Below, one piece after another: positions 53,342 through 63,308 of a stretch of DNA of 64,000 nucleotides. Each line of letters starts with the position of its first letter. Within the stretch, counting starts at the first letter, position 1. The DNA lies in assembly GCA_002698995.1 (NCBI GenBank), contig PAAX01000005.1, positions 1 to 64,000 on the forward strand. Reading direction: 5' to 3'. The stretch comes from Ignavibacteriota bacterium (GTDB lineage: Bacteria; Bacteroidota; Ignavibacteria; Ignavibacteriales; Melioribacteraceae). Under the pieces are notes generated by a model. It saw only the letters and a program-made list of their open reading frames with translations. It did not search any database and was not told where the DNA came from. Made by a program: the position numbers and the translations under genes.

Positions 53342-54841
53342 TTACTTTAGGAAAGTCATCTTTCCTTTTTGATATTGATCATTATACTTTAGAATATAGA
53401 AGTAATTTCCACTGCTTAATTCTGCTGCATCAAATTCTATTTTGTGATTGCCAGCTGATTGATAATCATTAACCAATGTTTTTATTTCATTTCCTAAAAG
53501 ATTGTACACTTTTAAAGATACATTGCCATCAACCGGAATTTGATAACTTATTGTTGTAGATGGATTAAAAGGATTTGGGTAATTAGGATAAAGTTCAAAC
53601 GTCATCTGCTCAATTGTGTTTATAAATATTTCATCTGAATATTCATGTTTACCGTCATAATCAATTTGCTTTAACTTGTATAAATAACCTCCGCCTGAAA
53701 TACTTGCATCGGTATAGCTATAATTACTGGTAAATGCAGTAGTTCCCTTTCCTTCAACAAAACCAATTACATTAAATTGATTAGATTTGTTTTCAGAATT
53801 GACTTTTGCTCTTTCTATTTCAAAACCAAAATTATTTGTTTCGGTTGCTGTAGTCCAATTCAATATTACTTTATTACCAAATTGATTACCCGAAAAAGAA
53901 ACCAATTCAACCGGTACAATCATATTAACACCTACTAATTCCGAGAGTGTTCCAATTGCTAGTTTAGAAGAGTTATGAAAATAATTGTTGTTGAAATATT
54001 GAATTTTGTCATTAGCTGTATGATAATAGAAATTAAAATCATTATAGTAATCATCTTCAATTAATAAAATTGCGGGAAAACCTCTCTGCCAAAAAGAAGC
54101 ATGATCGCTGTATGTAGAACCCGGATTGTTAATATAATAAGTCAACGGAATTGAATAAGTAGAAATTACTTGAACCATTTTAGACGAAATTACAGTAGAA
54201 TTACCTGTACTTCTTGTATGAATATTGACTCTACCATCGTTATTGTTATCAAATGCGATCATATCTAGATTGATAACTCCTTTAATATCATCATTTTGGG
54301 AAGCTGCCCTTGCAGCATAATAATAGCTTCCAATTAATCCTTGTTCTTCTTCATCCCATAATGCATAAATAATTGTATACATAGTTTCATAGTTGGATAA
54401 AATTCTAGCTGCTTCAATTACTCCGGCAACTCCGCTTGCATTATCATCAGCCCCGGGAGCAGCACCGTATCCAGGCATATTATCATAATGAGCGCAGATA
54501 ATATATTGCTGATCGGGATACACCGTTCCCTGCTGAACAGCATATACGTTTCTTCCATTGCTGTCATAATTATGATTAAAAACTTGTAAGCCATACGATT
54601 GAAGTTTTGCTTCAATATAATCTGCAGCAATATCATTCATTGCATTATTACTATGCCTAGATGTAATTGTATATTCTGATCCATTAATAATTACAGGTAC
54701 CTCACCTGAAAGCTCGTTAACATATTTTTTTAATGAATCAATATTAACTTGACTTATAATGTTTTGAACAAGTGGATTGGGAGTCTGTGCAGAAATATTC
54801 ACAACAAACAGTATTAGAAATAATAAAAGAAATTTTCTCAT
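53342..54841 (-). CDS. M28-family aminopeptidase with T9SS sorting domain
   Basis: The 499-aa secreted peptidase has a signal peptide (to about NISAQ) and an M28 catalytic domain. Zinc ligands are likely in HYDNMPGYG, PGADDNASG, WDEEEQG, NLDMIAFD and YSDHASFW. The C-terminal about 80 residues (YPNYPNPFNPSTTISYQIP onwards, ending KMTFLK) form a type A type IX secretion sorting domain that sends it across the outer membrane. A linker of Ig-like strands (WTTATETNNFGFEIER) precedes it. It releases N-terminal amino acids from extracellular peptides. Confidence 0.94.
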   Translation of the reverse strand: MRKFLLLFLILFVVNISAQTPNPLVQNIISQVNIDSLKKYVNELSGEVPVIINGSEYTITSRHSNNAMNDIAADYIEAKLQSYGLQVFNHNYDSNGRNVYAVQQGTVYPDQQYIICAHYDNMPGYGAAPGADDNASGVAGVIEAARILSNYETMYTIIYALWDEEEQGLIGSYYYAARAASQNDDIKGVINLDMIAFDNNNDGRVNIHTRSTGNSTVISSKMVQVISTYSIPLTYYINNPGSTYSDHASFWQRGFPAILLIEDDYYNDFNFYYHTANDKIQYFNNNYFHNSSKLAIGTLSELVGVNMIVPVELVSFSGNQFGNKVILNWTTATETNNFGFEIERAKVNSENKSNQFNVIGFVEGKGTTAFTSNYSYTDASISGGGYLYKLKQIDYDGKHEYSDEIFINTIEQMTFELYPNYPNPFNPSTTISYQIPVDGNVSLKVYNLLGNEIKTLVNDYQSAGNHKIEFDAAELSSGNYFYILKYNDQYQKGKMTFLK

Positions 54842-54919
54842 CTTAACTTTTCCTGTTAAATAATTTTAATAAATTAATTAAATAAGACCTCTAAGTCAAT
54901 ATTACATTGCTTAAAATTA

Positions 54920-54934
54920 AGTTGCACTGCAACT
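54920..54934. promoter_or_regulatory. 15-bp perfect palindrome in divergent promoter region
   Basis: AGTTGCACTGCAACT lies between the divergent M28 peptidase and DUF4159 genes. It is a perfect inverted repeat around the central C and could be an operator. No regulator is linked to it. Confidence 0.35.
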
Positions 54935-55023
54935 CTTAGTAAATAAAGTTGTTTAAGAATTTTACATTACATTTTTATTTGCTGCTTCTTATGTTAAATT
55001 AGTTTTTAATTTTTTTGAGAATT

Positions 55024-55674
55024 ATGAAAACTTTCTTTTTGCTATTGTTGCTTACAGTAGAAATTACATCACAGATTGAACCTGGATTTCAAATAGCCCG
55101 GGTGAAATATGACGGCGGAGGCGATTGGTACAATGATCCCTCAGCCGAAGTAAATTTATTAAATTTTATAAATGATAAGACCAACATAAAAGTAAAACCT
55201 GAATATACTTTTGTTGAATTAGATGATCCTCAGATTTTTAACTATCCGGTATTATTTTTAACCGGACATGGAAATATTTCATTTTCTGATTCAGAAATTA
55301 GTTCATTAAGAGAATACATACTCAGTGGCGGTTTTCTTTATGTTGATGATGATTACGGTATAGATTCCCCATTTAGAAGAGAGATAAAAAAGATATTCCC
55401 GGAAAAAGATTTAGTTGAAATTCCCTACTCGCACGGAATATTTAATGTAGTTTTTGATTTCCCAAATGGAACACCTAAAACGCACGAGCATGATAATAAA
55501 TCTCCGCAGACTTTCGGAATTTTTATAGGAGAAAGACTTTCTGTACTTTACACTTTTGAAAGCAATCCAAGTGACGGCTGGGCTGATAAAGAAATTCATA
55601 ATAATAGTGATAATATTAGAGAAGAAGCTTTAAAATTCGGGACTAATATTATTGTCTGGGCTCTTACAAATTAA
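55024..55674 (+). CDS. DUF4159-family exported protein
   Basis: The ATG at 55024 (MKTFFLLLLLTVEITSQ) is preferred over an in-frame TTG nine bases upstream. The 216-aa protein has a signal peptide, an IARVKYDGGGDWYNDPSAEVNLL motif and a LFLTGHGNISFSDSEISSLREYI plus YVDDDYGID segment. These match DUF4159, a glutamine-amidotransferase-like fold without the usual catalytic cysteine. Such proteins usually occur with MoxR/DUF58/DUF4175 genes; here only a DUF4175-like gene follows (26 nt). Function unknown. Confidence 0.85.
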   Translation: MKTFFLLLLLTVEITSQIEPGFQIARVKYDGGGDWYNDPSAEVNLLNFINDKTNIKVKPEYTFVELDDPQIFNYPVLFLTGHGNISFSDSEISSLREYILSGGFLYVDDDYGIDSPFRREIKKIFPEKDLVEIPYSHGIFNVVFDFPNGTPKTHEHDNKSPQTFGIFIGERLSVLYTFESNPSDGWADKEIHNNSDNIREEALKFGTNIIVWALTN

Positions 55675-55700
55675 TACTTATTGAAAAAGAAATTGTTTTA

Positions 55701-58700
55701 ATGAATAATTACAATAGCATATTAAAAATCATAAATAAAGTAGTAAAACAAGTACGACTTAATAAATTTATAAAATACTTTTCAATAAGTCTTTTGTTTA
55801 CTTTCATATCAATACTGTTGCTCGGTTTTCTTGAATATTTATTCAGGTTTGATCATGAAATTAGATTTATAATTTTCTCAACAATATCATTTCTGTTCAT
55901 TTCTTTTATAGGATTTAATTTAGTTTCTTTCTTAAGATATAAGCTAAGTATAACAAGCAATATAGAGATTAAGAATGCTGCAGAATTAATAGGTGCTAAG
56001 TTTGATGATATAAAAGATCAATTATTTAATGCAATTCAATTATTTGAAGAGAAAAACACTAAATTTTCATCTGACTTAATTGATGCATCTTTGGAATCAG
56101 TTTATAAAAATATTTCATCAAAAGATTTATCGAATGTTATTGAGTCGAAAGATGCGAAAAAAATCCTTAGCAGATCTTTAGGAACTGCATTTATTATTAT
56201 TATTTCCTTTTTCACGTTATCCCCTCTTTCAAATGCAATCAACAGAATTTATAATTATGATATTTCATACGAAGAACCGCTTAAATTTAGTTTTAATATT
56301 GAACCGGGAAACAGCAGAATTACAAAGGGCGATGATATTGAGATTAATGTTAAAGTAATTGGTATTGCTCCTAAAAGTATCGGTTTATTTTACAAAGATG
56401 AAGATGATGCCCAATTCAATAAGATAAATCTTAGTTTGGATTCAAACCAAACCTCATCATATAAATTAAATGAACTAACTCGTTCCGTAGTTTATTATGT
56501 TCAAGCAGATGATATACAAAGTGATCAATTTAAAATAGAAGTTCTAAATCGCCCATTAATAAATTCACTCGCAATAGAAGTCATTCCTCCTTCTTATTCA
56601 AAACTTCCAATCGAAATCTTAAATGATAATGGAAACATTCAAGCACTTAAAGGAAGTTTGGCAAAGTTCAATATCGGATCAAATAAGGAATTAAAGAAAG
56701 CGGAAATAGTTTTTTCGGATTCTACAACTCTTCCTTTTGAATTAATTAATAAATCAGCTAGCAGTGAACTGCGATTATTAACTGAACAAGATTATTCAAT
56801 TAGATTAATAGATGAAGAAAATATTTCTAATGAAAATCCGATTCAATACAGTATAAAAATTATTGATGATGAATTCCCTTTTATTGAGTTGACAAATCCA
56901 ACTGAGGACATAAAACTTGGTGCTACGGATTTAATTCCAATTTCAGTAAAAGTCTCCGATGATTTTGGATTTTCTAAGTTGACATTGAATTACAGATTAT
57001 CAGCTTCAAGATATAAAGAAGTGACAGGTCAAATTAATTCTAAGATTATAGACATTGACAAGAATATTAATGAGCAGATTATAAATCACATTTGGGATAT
57101 TTCTCCTGAACAACTTGCCGAAGATGATGTTGTAACTTTCTATTTAGAAATTTTTGACAATGATAATATCAGCGGACCTAAATCTGCAAAATCTGTTTCA
57201 ATAAATATCAGAGTTCCTTCGTTAGATGAACTATTTGCTCAAGCTGATAATGTTAATAAATCGGCACAAGAAGATTTTAAGGAAATTTTTGAAGAAGCAA
57301 AAAAGCTGAGTGATGAATTAAAGAATATTGAAAATGAGTTAAAGAAAGATTCAAAAGAAATTACGTACGAAGAAAAAGATAAAATTGAAAAATCGATAGA
57401 GAAATTTAATGAGCTTGCTGATAAGGTAGAAGATATTCAGCAGGAAATGCAAAAGATGCAGAAAGATTTAGCCGAGAATAATCTTCTTTCTGAAGAGACA
57501 TTAAAAAAATATATGGAACTTCAGGAATTACTTGATGAATTAAGCAGTCCGGAAATGAGAGAATCATTAGAACGTATGCAGGAAATGTTAAAAAATCTAA
57601 ATAGAGATCAAGTTCAAAATTCTTTTGAAGATATGCAGCTTAACGAAGAAATGTTTCAAAAGAGTATTGAACGGACTTTAAATCTGCTTAAACGAGTACA
57701 AGCAGAACAAAAAATTGATGAGTTGATTAAACGTGCGGAAAACCTAACAGAACAATTAAATGAATTAAAAGAGCAGACAGAACAAAGTGATTTGAATAAT
57801 CAATCGGAGAATAAAAATCTGCAGCAAAAACAAGATGATGTTACTTCCTCTTTAGATAAGTTCGAAAAAGAGATGGAAGCATTAAAAGAAATGCTTGAAG
57901 AAATCCCCGAAATGTCATCTGAAGAATTAGATGAAATTAAGGAGGAATTTGAGAAACAAAATAATGATGAAAAATCAAATGAAGCGAAGGAACAGATTGC
58001 AAAAAAAATGAAGCAAAACGCAATGCAGCAACAACAGCAGCTTTCACAAAATATGCAGAGTATGCAGCAGCAAATGGAACAAATGATGGAAAGCATGATG
58101 ATGCAGAGTCAGATGGAAACATTTGGAGAAATGTATCAAGCGCTTGACAATCTTTTATCTCTCTCAAAATCACAAGAAAATTTGAAGGAAAAATCGAAGT
58201 CACTTTCACCTAATTCACCGCAGTTTAATAAACAGGCTCAGGAACAAAATCAACTAACACAAAATTTAGATAGAGTTTTAGCACAATTAGGTGAGCTTTC
58301 GCAAAAAACATTTGCGATTACTCCGGAAATGGGTAGAGCACTTGGTAATGCGCGATCGGAAATGTCCCAGGCAGTAAATCAAATGCAGGGAAGGAATGGT
58401 TCTTTAGCATTTCAGAAGCAAAGCGGGGCAATGCAAAGTTTGAATGAAGCAGCAAATTTAATGCAGAGCATGATGAATCAAATGATGAATCAAAGCGGCG
58501 GCGGAAGCGGAATGATGAGTATGATGCAGCAGCTTCAGCAAATGAGTCAGCAGCAAATGAACTTAAATCAAATGACGCAGATGTTAAAGAGCGGACAAAT
58601 GACTCAGCAGCAAATGGCACAGATGCAGAGACTTGCACAACAGCAGCAAATGATTCAAAAATCACTTGAACAGTTGAACAAAGAGACTAAGGAAACCGGT

Positions 58701-59057
58701 CAGTCAAAAAAACTTGCTGGTAATTTGGAAGATATAATAAACGAAATAAAAGAAGTTGTTCAGAATATGAATACACAGAAAGTTGATGATGATTTAATTG
58801 AGTCACAAAATAGAATTCTTTCAAAATTACTTGATGCACAAAGATCAATTAATGAGAGGGATTTTGAAAAGAACAGAGAATCTAATGAAGGAAAGAATAT
58901 TGCTCAAGATTCTCCTGGTGAACTGTTGTTAAATAACAAGGAAATTCTTGATAGATTAAGAGACCAGTTATTAAATGCCGCTAAAGAAGGTTATTCAAAA
59001 GATTATCAAGAATTAATTAAAAAATATTTTGAAGCATTAGAAAAAAAATCAAATTGA
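55701..59057 (+). CDS. DUF4175-like large membrane coiled-coil protein
   Basis: The 1118-aa protein has two N-terminal membrane helices (about 25-47, 52-74) and a third near 155-175. Ig-like periplasmic domains span about 190-500, then come long coiled coils (about 510-755). A glutamine- and methionine-rich tract (about 770-1000, with many MMQQ-type clusters) precedes a charged end. The order fits DUF4175. With DUF4159 it resembles the gene sets around BatA/MoxR-type ATPases, thought to act in envelope assembly or stress. Its stop shares a base with the following MurI-like start (TGATG). Confidence 0.82.
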   Translation: MNNYNSILKIINKVVKQVRLNKFIKYFSISLLFTFISILLLGFLEYLFRFDHEIRFIIFSTISFLFISFIGFNLVSFLRYKLSITSNIEIKNAAELIGAKFDDIKDQLFNAIQLFEEKNTKFSSDLIDASLESVYKNISSKDLSNVIESKDAKKILSRSLGTAFIIIISFFTLSPLSNAINRIYNYDISYEEPLKFSFNIEPGNSRITKGDDIEINVKVIGIAPKSIGLFYKDEDDAQFNKINLSLDSNQTSSYKLNELTRSVVYYVQADDIQSDQFKIEVLNRPLINSLAIEVIPPSYSKLPIEILNDNGNIQALKGSLAKFNIGSNKELKKAEIVFSDSTTLPFELINKSASSELRLLTEQDYSIRLIDEENISNENPIQYSIKIIDDEFPFIELTNPTEDIKLGATDLIPISVKVSDDFGFSKLTLNYRLSASRYKEVTGQINSKIIDIDKNINEQIINHIWDISPEQLAEDDVVTFYLEIFDNDNISGPKSAKSVSINIRVPSLDELFAQADNVNKSAQEDFKEIFEEAKKLSDELKNIENELKKDSKEITYEEKDKIEKSIEKFNELADKVEDIQQEMQKMQKDLAENNLLSEETLKKYMELQELLDELSSPEMRESLERMQEMLKNLNRDQVQNSFEDMQLNEEMFQKSIERTLNLLKRVQAEQKIDELIKRAENLTEQLNELKEQTEQSDLNNQSENKNLQQKQDDVTSSLDKFEKEMEALKEMLEEIPEMSSEELDEIKEEFEKQNNDEKSNEAKEQIAKKMKQNAMQQQQQLSQNMQSMQQQMEQMMESMMMQSQMETFGEMYQALDNLLSLSKSQENLKEKSKSLSPNSPQFNKQAQEQNQLTQNLDRVLAQLGELSQKTFAITPEMGRALGNARSEMSQAVNQMQGRNGSLAFQKQSGAMQSLNEAANLMQSMMNQMMNQSGGGSGMMSMMQQLQQMSQQQMNLNQMTQMLKSGQMTQQQMAQMQRLAQQQQMIQKSLEQLNKETKETGQSKKLAGNLEDIINEIKEVVQNMNTQKVDDDLIESQNRILSKLLDAQRSINERDFEKNRESNEGKNIAQDSPGELLLNNKEILDRLRDQLLNAAKEGYSKDYQELIKKYFEALEKKSN

Positions 59058-59980
59058 TGAATATGAAAAATTTTGCTGATAATGAATTGAGGATTGTTGT
59101 AACTGATTCAGGATTAGGTGGATTATCGGTTATGGCAGAACTGGAAAAAGAATTAAGAAGAAGAAATCATTTTGGAAATATAAGATTGATCTTTTTTAAT
59201 TCATTGGCAGCATCAGATTTTGGTTATAATTCAATTATCACTAAAGAAAAAAAAGCGGAAGTTTTTAATTCCTCATTAAATTCAATTGAGAATCTGTTTA
59301 ATCCGCATTTAATTTTAATTGCATGCAATACCTTATCCGTTGTTTACGAAGATACCGATTTCAAAAAAAGAACTTATACTGAAGTACTTGGAATTATTGA
59401 CCTTGGAATCGAACTAATTGAAGAAAAATTACACAGCAATAAAAGTAGTAATATTTTACTTCTTGGAACACCGACTACTATTAACTCAAATTCATATAAA
59501 AACAGATTGATAAAACATGGAATCAGTGAAAGTAAAATTATAAACCAATCATGCCCTTTGCTGGAAAGCGAAATACAAATTAATCCTAAAAGTAATAAAG
59601 TAAAGCTGATGATTAATAATTTTCTTAAAGAAGCATTAAGTCAATCAGAATATTTGAGTGATAAAGTAATAACTTCTCTTTGCTGCACCCATTACGGATA
59701 CAGTGAAGAGATAATAAGAAAATCTGCAGAAGAGATTTTTAATAAAGAAATTGAAATTGTTAATCCGAATACCAAAATGGTAGAAGAAACATTGCAACGC
59801 TTAAAACTTATCACAAAAGACTTCTCAAACATTACTTCAGAAGTATTTTCTCAAGTATTATTGAAAGACGAGGAAATAAAATCATTATCTGAAATAATTT
59901 ATCAAGATTCACCACAAGTATCACAGGCTTTACAAAATTATCTTTTCGAAAAAAATCTCTTCGATTTCACCAGAGTGTAA
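59057..59980 (+). CDS. glutamate/aspartate racemase family protein, divergent MurI-like
   Basis: The 307-aa protein keeps the two-cysteine racemase frame: VTDSGLGGLS near 17-26, the first catalytic cysteine in IACNTLS and the second in LCCTHYG near 213. The usual (G/A)CTHYPL is CCTHYGY, and the D(T)A...PYG segment reads SLAASDFGYN, so it is a divergent member. It could be the D-glutamate source for peptidoglycan, or a racemase for another amino acid. The start is the ATG at 59057 overlapping the previous stop. Confidence 0.82.
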   Translation: MNMKNFADNELRIVVTDSGLGGLSVMAELEKELRRRNHFGNIRLIFFNSLAASDFGYNSIITKEKKAEVFNSSLNSIENLFNPHLILIACNTLSVVYEDTDFKKRTYTEVLGIIDLGIELIEEKLHSNKSSNILLLGTPTTINSNSYKNRLIKHGISESKIINQSCPLLESEIQINPKSNKVKLMINNFLKEALSQSEYLSDKVITSLCCTHYGYSEEIIRKSAEEIFNKEIEIVNPNTKMVEETLQRLKLITKDFSNITSEVFSQVLLKDEEIKSLSEIIYQDSPQVSQALQNYLFEKNLFDFTRV

Positions 59981-60132
59981 ATTTTTTACACAACATTCTA
60001 TTAAACCAAACTTCAATACTTTACAAATGAAAATCATTTGATACTTATAAGTTATTGACATTATTTACTTTTTTATCTAAAATCACTTTGAAATTTGCTT
60101 TCATCATTATCACACCATAAAAAGGAGACTTT

Positions 60133-61794
60133 ATGAAAAAAGTTATACCTCTATTCATATTCGTTCTAATATTTAATTTGTTCGCTCAAGAAAATAACTG
60201 GGAAGTTATTTGGAAAATGGAGCAGTTACCTTTCATGGATCCGCAGCAGCCTTCTGAAATGGCAATAGTAAAAGCTGGCTTAGATACTGATGAAGATGGC
60301 TGGGGAGAATTTTTATGTGCCTGGACCGATTCTCCGGAAAATTATGTTGTTATGTATGAAGCCACAGGTGATAATCAATTTGAATTGGTTTGGTGGTTCA
60401 AAATTCCAATTGCAATTAATACTTTTATAGGTATAACTGTTGGAGATATTGATAACAGTGGTTTGGTTGAACTAATAATTACTGCGCCGGCTGTTGTTGG
60501 AACTGATCCTAATCCGCCAAGATTATGGACTTTTGAATGGAGCGGTAATATTGGTGAAAACAAATACGGCAAATACAATGGCGATGTTGCCGAACCAAGT
60601 AGTTCTTGGAATTTCAATGTTGAAGATAATACCGATTTTCGTCCTTACAGTCTGCAAGTAGAAGATATTGATAATGATGGAATGAATGAATTAATTGCCG
60701 GAGTAAGACAAAGTGGAAGAGGTAGAGAAGTTATTGTTGCTTCTGTTAACGGTCAATTAACCGGATTTGGTTTTTGGGAAGTTGAATATAATTTTGCACA
60801 GACTTTTGGCGGTTCTTTATACAGTGTAACAACTGGTGATCTTGATAATGACAGCAATCAAGAAATTTATGCTTTGATTTGGAACTACTTTACAATGAGG
60901 ATTTTTGAATATAACGGTACTACTTATGACATCACAACAGAACTAGATGAAATCTACAAAGATCAAAATATTGATTATGGCGCTGTGGATGCCGTTAGAG
61001 TTGCCGATGTAAATAATGACGGAGTAAAAGAATTATATATTGCCGGAACAGAACCTCAAAACACTTTATTTATTATTACTGATGTAAACGATGTAACTCA
61101 AATTACAGCAGATGATGTAAAAGAGTTGTTAACAATTACTCCAATTAATGTCGGGAAGTTTAGATCAATGCAAGTTGCCGATCCTGATCATGATGGAAAT
61201 TTATCTTTAATGATTGCTGGTGAAGGAAACGGACAAATTTATGATATCGAATATAAAGGAACCGGTGATCCTGCTAGTGCAGAGAGCTGGGACGTAAACG
61301 TAATTTTTGATGTTTGGGAATATGCTGGCTTTTCTCCTACTGCTGATCCTACTTTAACTCCTAGATTTTTCTATGGTCATCCGGCAAGTGATATGGATAA
61401 AGACGGAAAGGACGAATATTTATTTGTTAACTACAGCAGTGATTTTTCACTTTATCCCGAAGATGTTTATGTGTGGATGATAGAAATTGACAAAGCTGTT
61501 AGCGTTGAAGAAAATGTAACTTTGGCTCCAAATAAATTTGAACTTATGCAGAATTTCCCAAATCCTTTTAACCCGTCAACTAGCATTGAATACTCGGTAC
61601 AAGGAAATGAATTTGTGAGTTTGAAAGTTTATGATGTATTAGGAAATGAAATTAGTACTTTAGTTAACGAGACAAAATCTGCCGGTACTTATAAAGTAAA
61701 TTTTGATGCTTCTCAATTAACTAGTGGAATTTATTTGTATAAAATGACTGCCGGTAATTTTACAAAAACTAATAAGATGATGCTTGTTAAGTAG
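60133..61794 (+). CDS. secreted FG-GAP/VCBS-repeat protein with T9SS sorting domain
   Basis: The 553-aa protein has a signal peptide (to about LFAQ). It then has several calcium-binding-like repeats of the FG-GAP type: DTDEDGWGEF, GDIDNSGLVEL, EDIDNDGMNEL, GDLDNDSNQEI, ADVNNDGVKEL, ADPDHDGNLSL and SDMDKDGKDEY. These build a beta-propeller similar to integrin alpha subunits. It ends in a T9SS type A sorting domain (FPNPFNPSTSIEYSV... NKMMLVK). AAGGAG precedes ATG. It is probably a surface or secreted adhesin-like protein; ligand unknown. A terminator follows. Confidence 0.93.
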   Translation: MKKVIPLFIFVLIFNLFAQENNWEVIWKMEQLPFMDPQQPSEMAIVKAGLDTDEDGWGEFLCAWTDSPENYVVMYEATGDNQFELVWWFKIPIAINTFIGITVGDIDNSGLVELIITAPAVVGTDPNPPRLWTFEWSGNIGENKYGKYNGDVAEPSSSWNFNVEDNTDFRPYSLQVEDIDNDGMNELIAGVRQSGRGREVIVASVNGQLTGFGFWEVEYNFAQTFGGSLYSVTTGDLDNDSNQEIYALIWNYFTMRIFEYNGTTYDITTELDEIYKDQNIDYGAVDAVRVADVNNDGVKELYIAGTEPQNTLFIITDVNDVTQITADDVKELLTITPINVGKFRSMQVADPDHDGNLSLMIAGEGNGQIYDIEYKGTGDPASAESWDVNVIFDVWEYAGFSPTADPTLTPRFFYGHPASDMDKDGKDEYLFVNYSSDFSLYPEDVYVWMIEIDKAVSVEENVTLAPNKFELMQNFPNPFNPSTSIEYSVQGNEFVSLKVYDVLGNEISTLVNETKSAGTYKVNFDASQLTSGIYLYKMTAGNFTKTNKMMLVK

Positions 61795-61827
61795 TTAGAA
61801 ATAGTTTTGACAAATAATTATCAAACA

Positions 61828-61860
61828 AAAAATCCCACATAAATTATATGTGGGATTTTT
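61828..61860. terminator. bidirectional hairpin terminator
   Basis: A 14-bp stem AAAAATCCCACATA / TATGTGGGATTTTT with a 5-base loop is between the convergent T9SS protein and M14 carboxypeptidase genes, with T runs on both strands. Confidence 0.93.
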
Positions 61861-61897
61861 ATTTTAAAAACCTTTTCCCCATTAACTTAATAACACA

Positions 61898-63298
61898 TTA
61901 AAATACTAACCCATTTTTAACTTTGCTCAAATCATCAGGATCGCAAAGCCAGCCGTTTAATACTATTTTTTTTATCTCGTTATTTTTCTTCAGTACAAAA
62001 TTTGTCGGTTTATTGAGATTAAATTCCAGAGCAGAATCGTTTTGATTTGTTATAAGATTAATCGGCATTCGTAAATCATTTAATTCAGTTTGTTGATTGG
62101 TTCTCAAAAAGAGAATTCCCTTTTCATGATATTTTTTCAGATCACTTTCTTTTAAATTGCTGACAGATTTTAATTCTTCATCTGATATTAATCCTAAATC
62201 AAATTCAAATCCGGTGCAGTCAAATTCTTCAATTCCATAAAAAACCGATAAATCACCAATATCCATGATGTAACTTTTAAAGAAAGGAATTCGAGAATTT
62301 TCTTTATAAACTTCTTCTCTATTGATAGCAATATCAATTAATGCTTTTTCACTTTGGGTTTCATAGGTTACATTTCGCAGAATTAAATCAACCATGAAAT
62401 TGCCGTTTGTTGGAATCTCAAAGTATTCTGTAATATTTATTTCAGAATAACTATTATTAATTATTTCTGTAAATGAAAATAAAAGCATCATAAAATTAAT
62501 TTTTCTATAAAAGAATTTATTATAATCATTAATATCTCTTCCGCTTTCTATTAAAATAGTACTAATATTTTTACCAGCTATTAAATCACCAAATGATCTT
62601 GGTTCATAATCATCTTTATATCTTGCAATTTTATTTGGGAGATACTTTTCAAAACTTCTGCGCAATTGAGCAACTAATTTTATCGCATTCAATCTTGATG
62701 AATCAATCGATTTTTCATAATCATAAACAGGAGCAAGTAAAGAAATTGCTGCCAGTTGATTAGTATTACCAACCGACCATCGAAAATCTTGATCATGAAG
62801 ATTAAATCCAAATACTGGTTGATACTCTTCAACAAGATTGAGTAATATTTTTGATTCGGGTGATTGTAATCTTTTTGCATCTCTATTTAAATCAATTCCA
62901 ACTGCATTTTGTCTAGTTATTCTTTCTGCACCATCTGGATTAAGCATCGGTACAAAAATCAATTTCAAATTCTTCTTGATTTGATTTCTAATCTCATTGA
63001 ATTCATCATCTGCCAGCAGAAAATTAAAAATATCAAATAAAGCCATAGTTGCCGTTGGTTCGTCGCCATGCATTTGACTCCATAATAATACCGTACTTTC
63101 TCCTACACCAAACTCAATTGAATAAATTTCTCTATTCTCTATTGACCTTCCCAACAATTTTACAGAAAAATTATTCTGAATTTTTGAATCATTGATTAAT
63201 TGCTTCACATATGAATGTGTAAATCTTTTTTGAGTTAGAACTGATTCAAAATATTTATCATATTCATTATTTAGTTTTTCTAGAAAGTCTAAAGTCAC
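61898..63298 (-). CDS. M14-family zinc carboxypeptidase
   Basis: The 466-aa protein is an M14 peptidase. First zinc ligands are in LLWSQMHGDEPTATM (HxxE), NPDGAERITRQNAVGIDLNRDAK gives the arginine and catalytic residues, FNLHDQDF the second histidine, and LIESGRDI the glutamate. There is no signal peptide, so it should be cytoplasmic, unlike most secreted peptidases in this window. The C-terminal half is beta-rich. It starts 10 nt after the YpdA-like gene and is very likely co-transcribed with it. Confidence 0.92.
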   Translation of the reverse strand: MTLDFLEKLNNEYDKYFESVLTQKRFTHSYVKQLINDSKIQNNFSVKLLGRSIENREIYSIEFGVGESTVLLWSQMHGDEPTATMALFDIFNFLLADDEFNEIRNQIKKNLKLIFVPMLNPDGAERITRQNAVGIDLNRDAKRLQSPESKILLNLVEEYQPVFGFNLHDQDFRWSVGNTNQLAAISLLAPVYDYEKSIDSSRLNAIKLVAQLRRSFEKYLPNKIARYKDDYEPRSFGDLIAGKNISTILIESGRDINDYNKFFYRKINFMMLLFSFTEIINNSYSEINITEYFEIPTNGNFMVDLILRNVTYETQSEKALIDIAINREEVYKENSRIPFFKSYIMDIGDLSVFYGIEEFDCTGFEFDLGLISDEELKSVSNLKESDLKKYHEKGILFLRTNQQTELNDLRMPINLITNQNDSALEFNLNKPTNFVLKKNNEIKKIVLNGWLCDPDDLSKVKNGLVF

Positions 63299-63308
63299 AA
63301 TTTCCTCA

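Noticed and set aside
57800-58665. Long antisense frames opposite the glutamine/methionine-rich DUF4175 region
   Set aside because: They are rich in Cys, Ser and Phe only because the sense codons are CAG, CAA and GAA. No ribosome sites.
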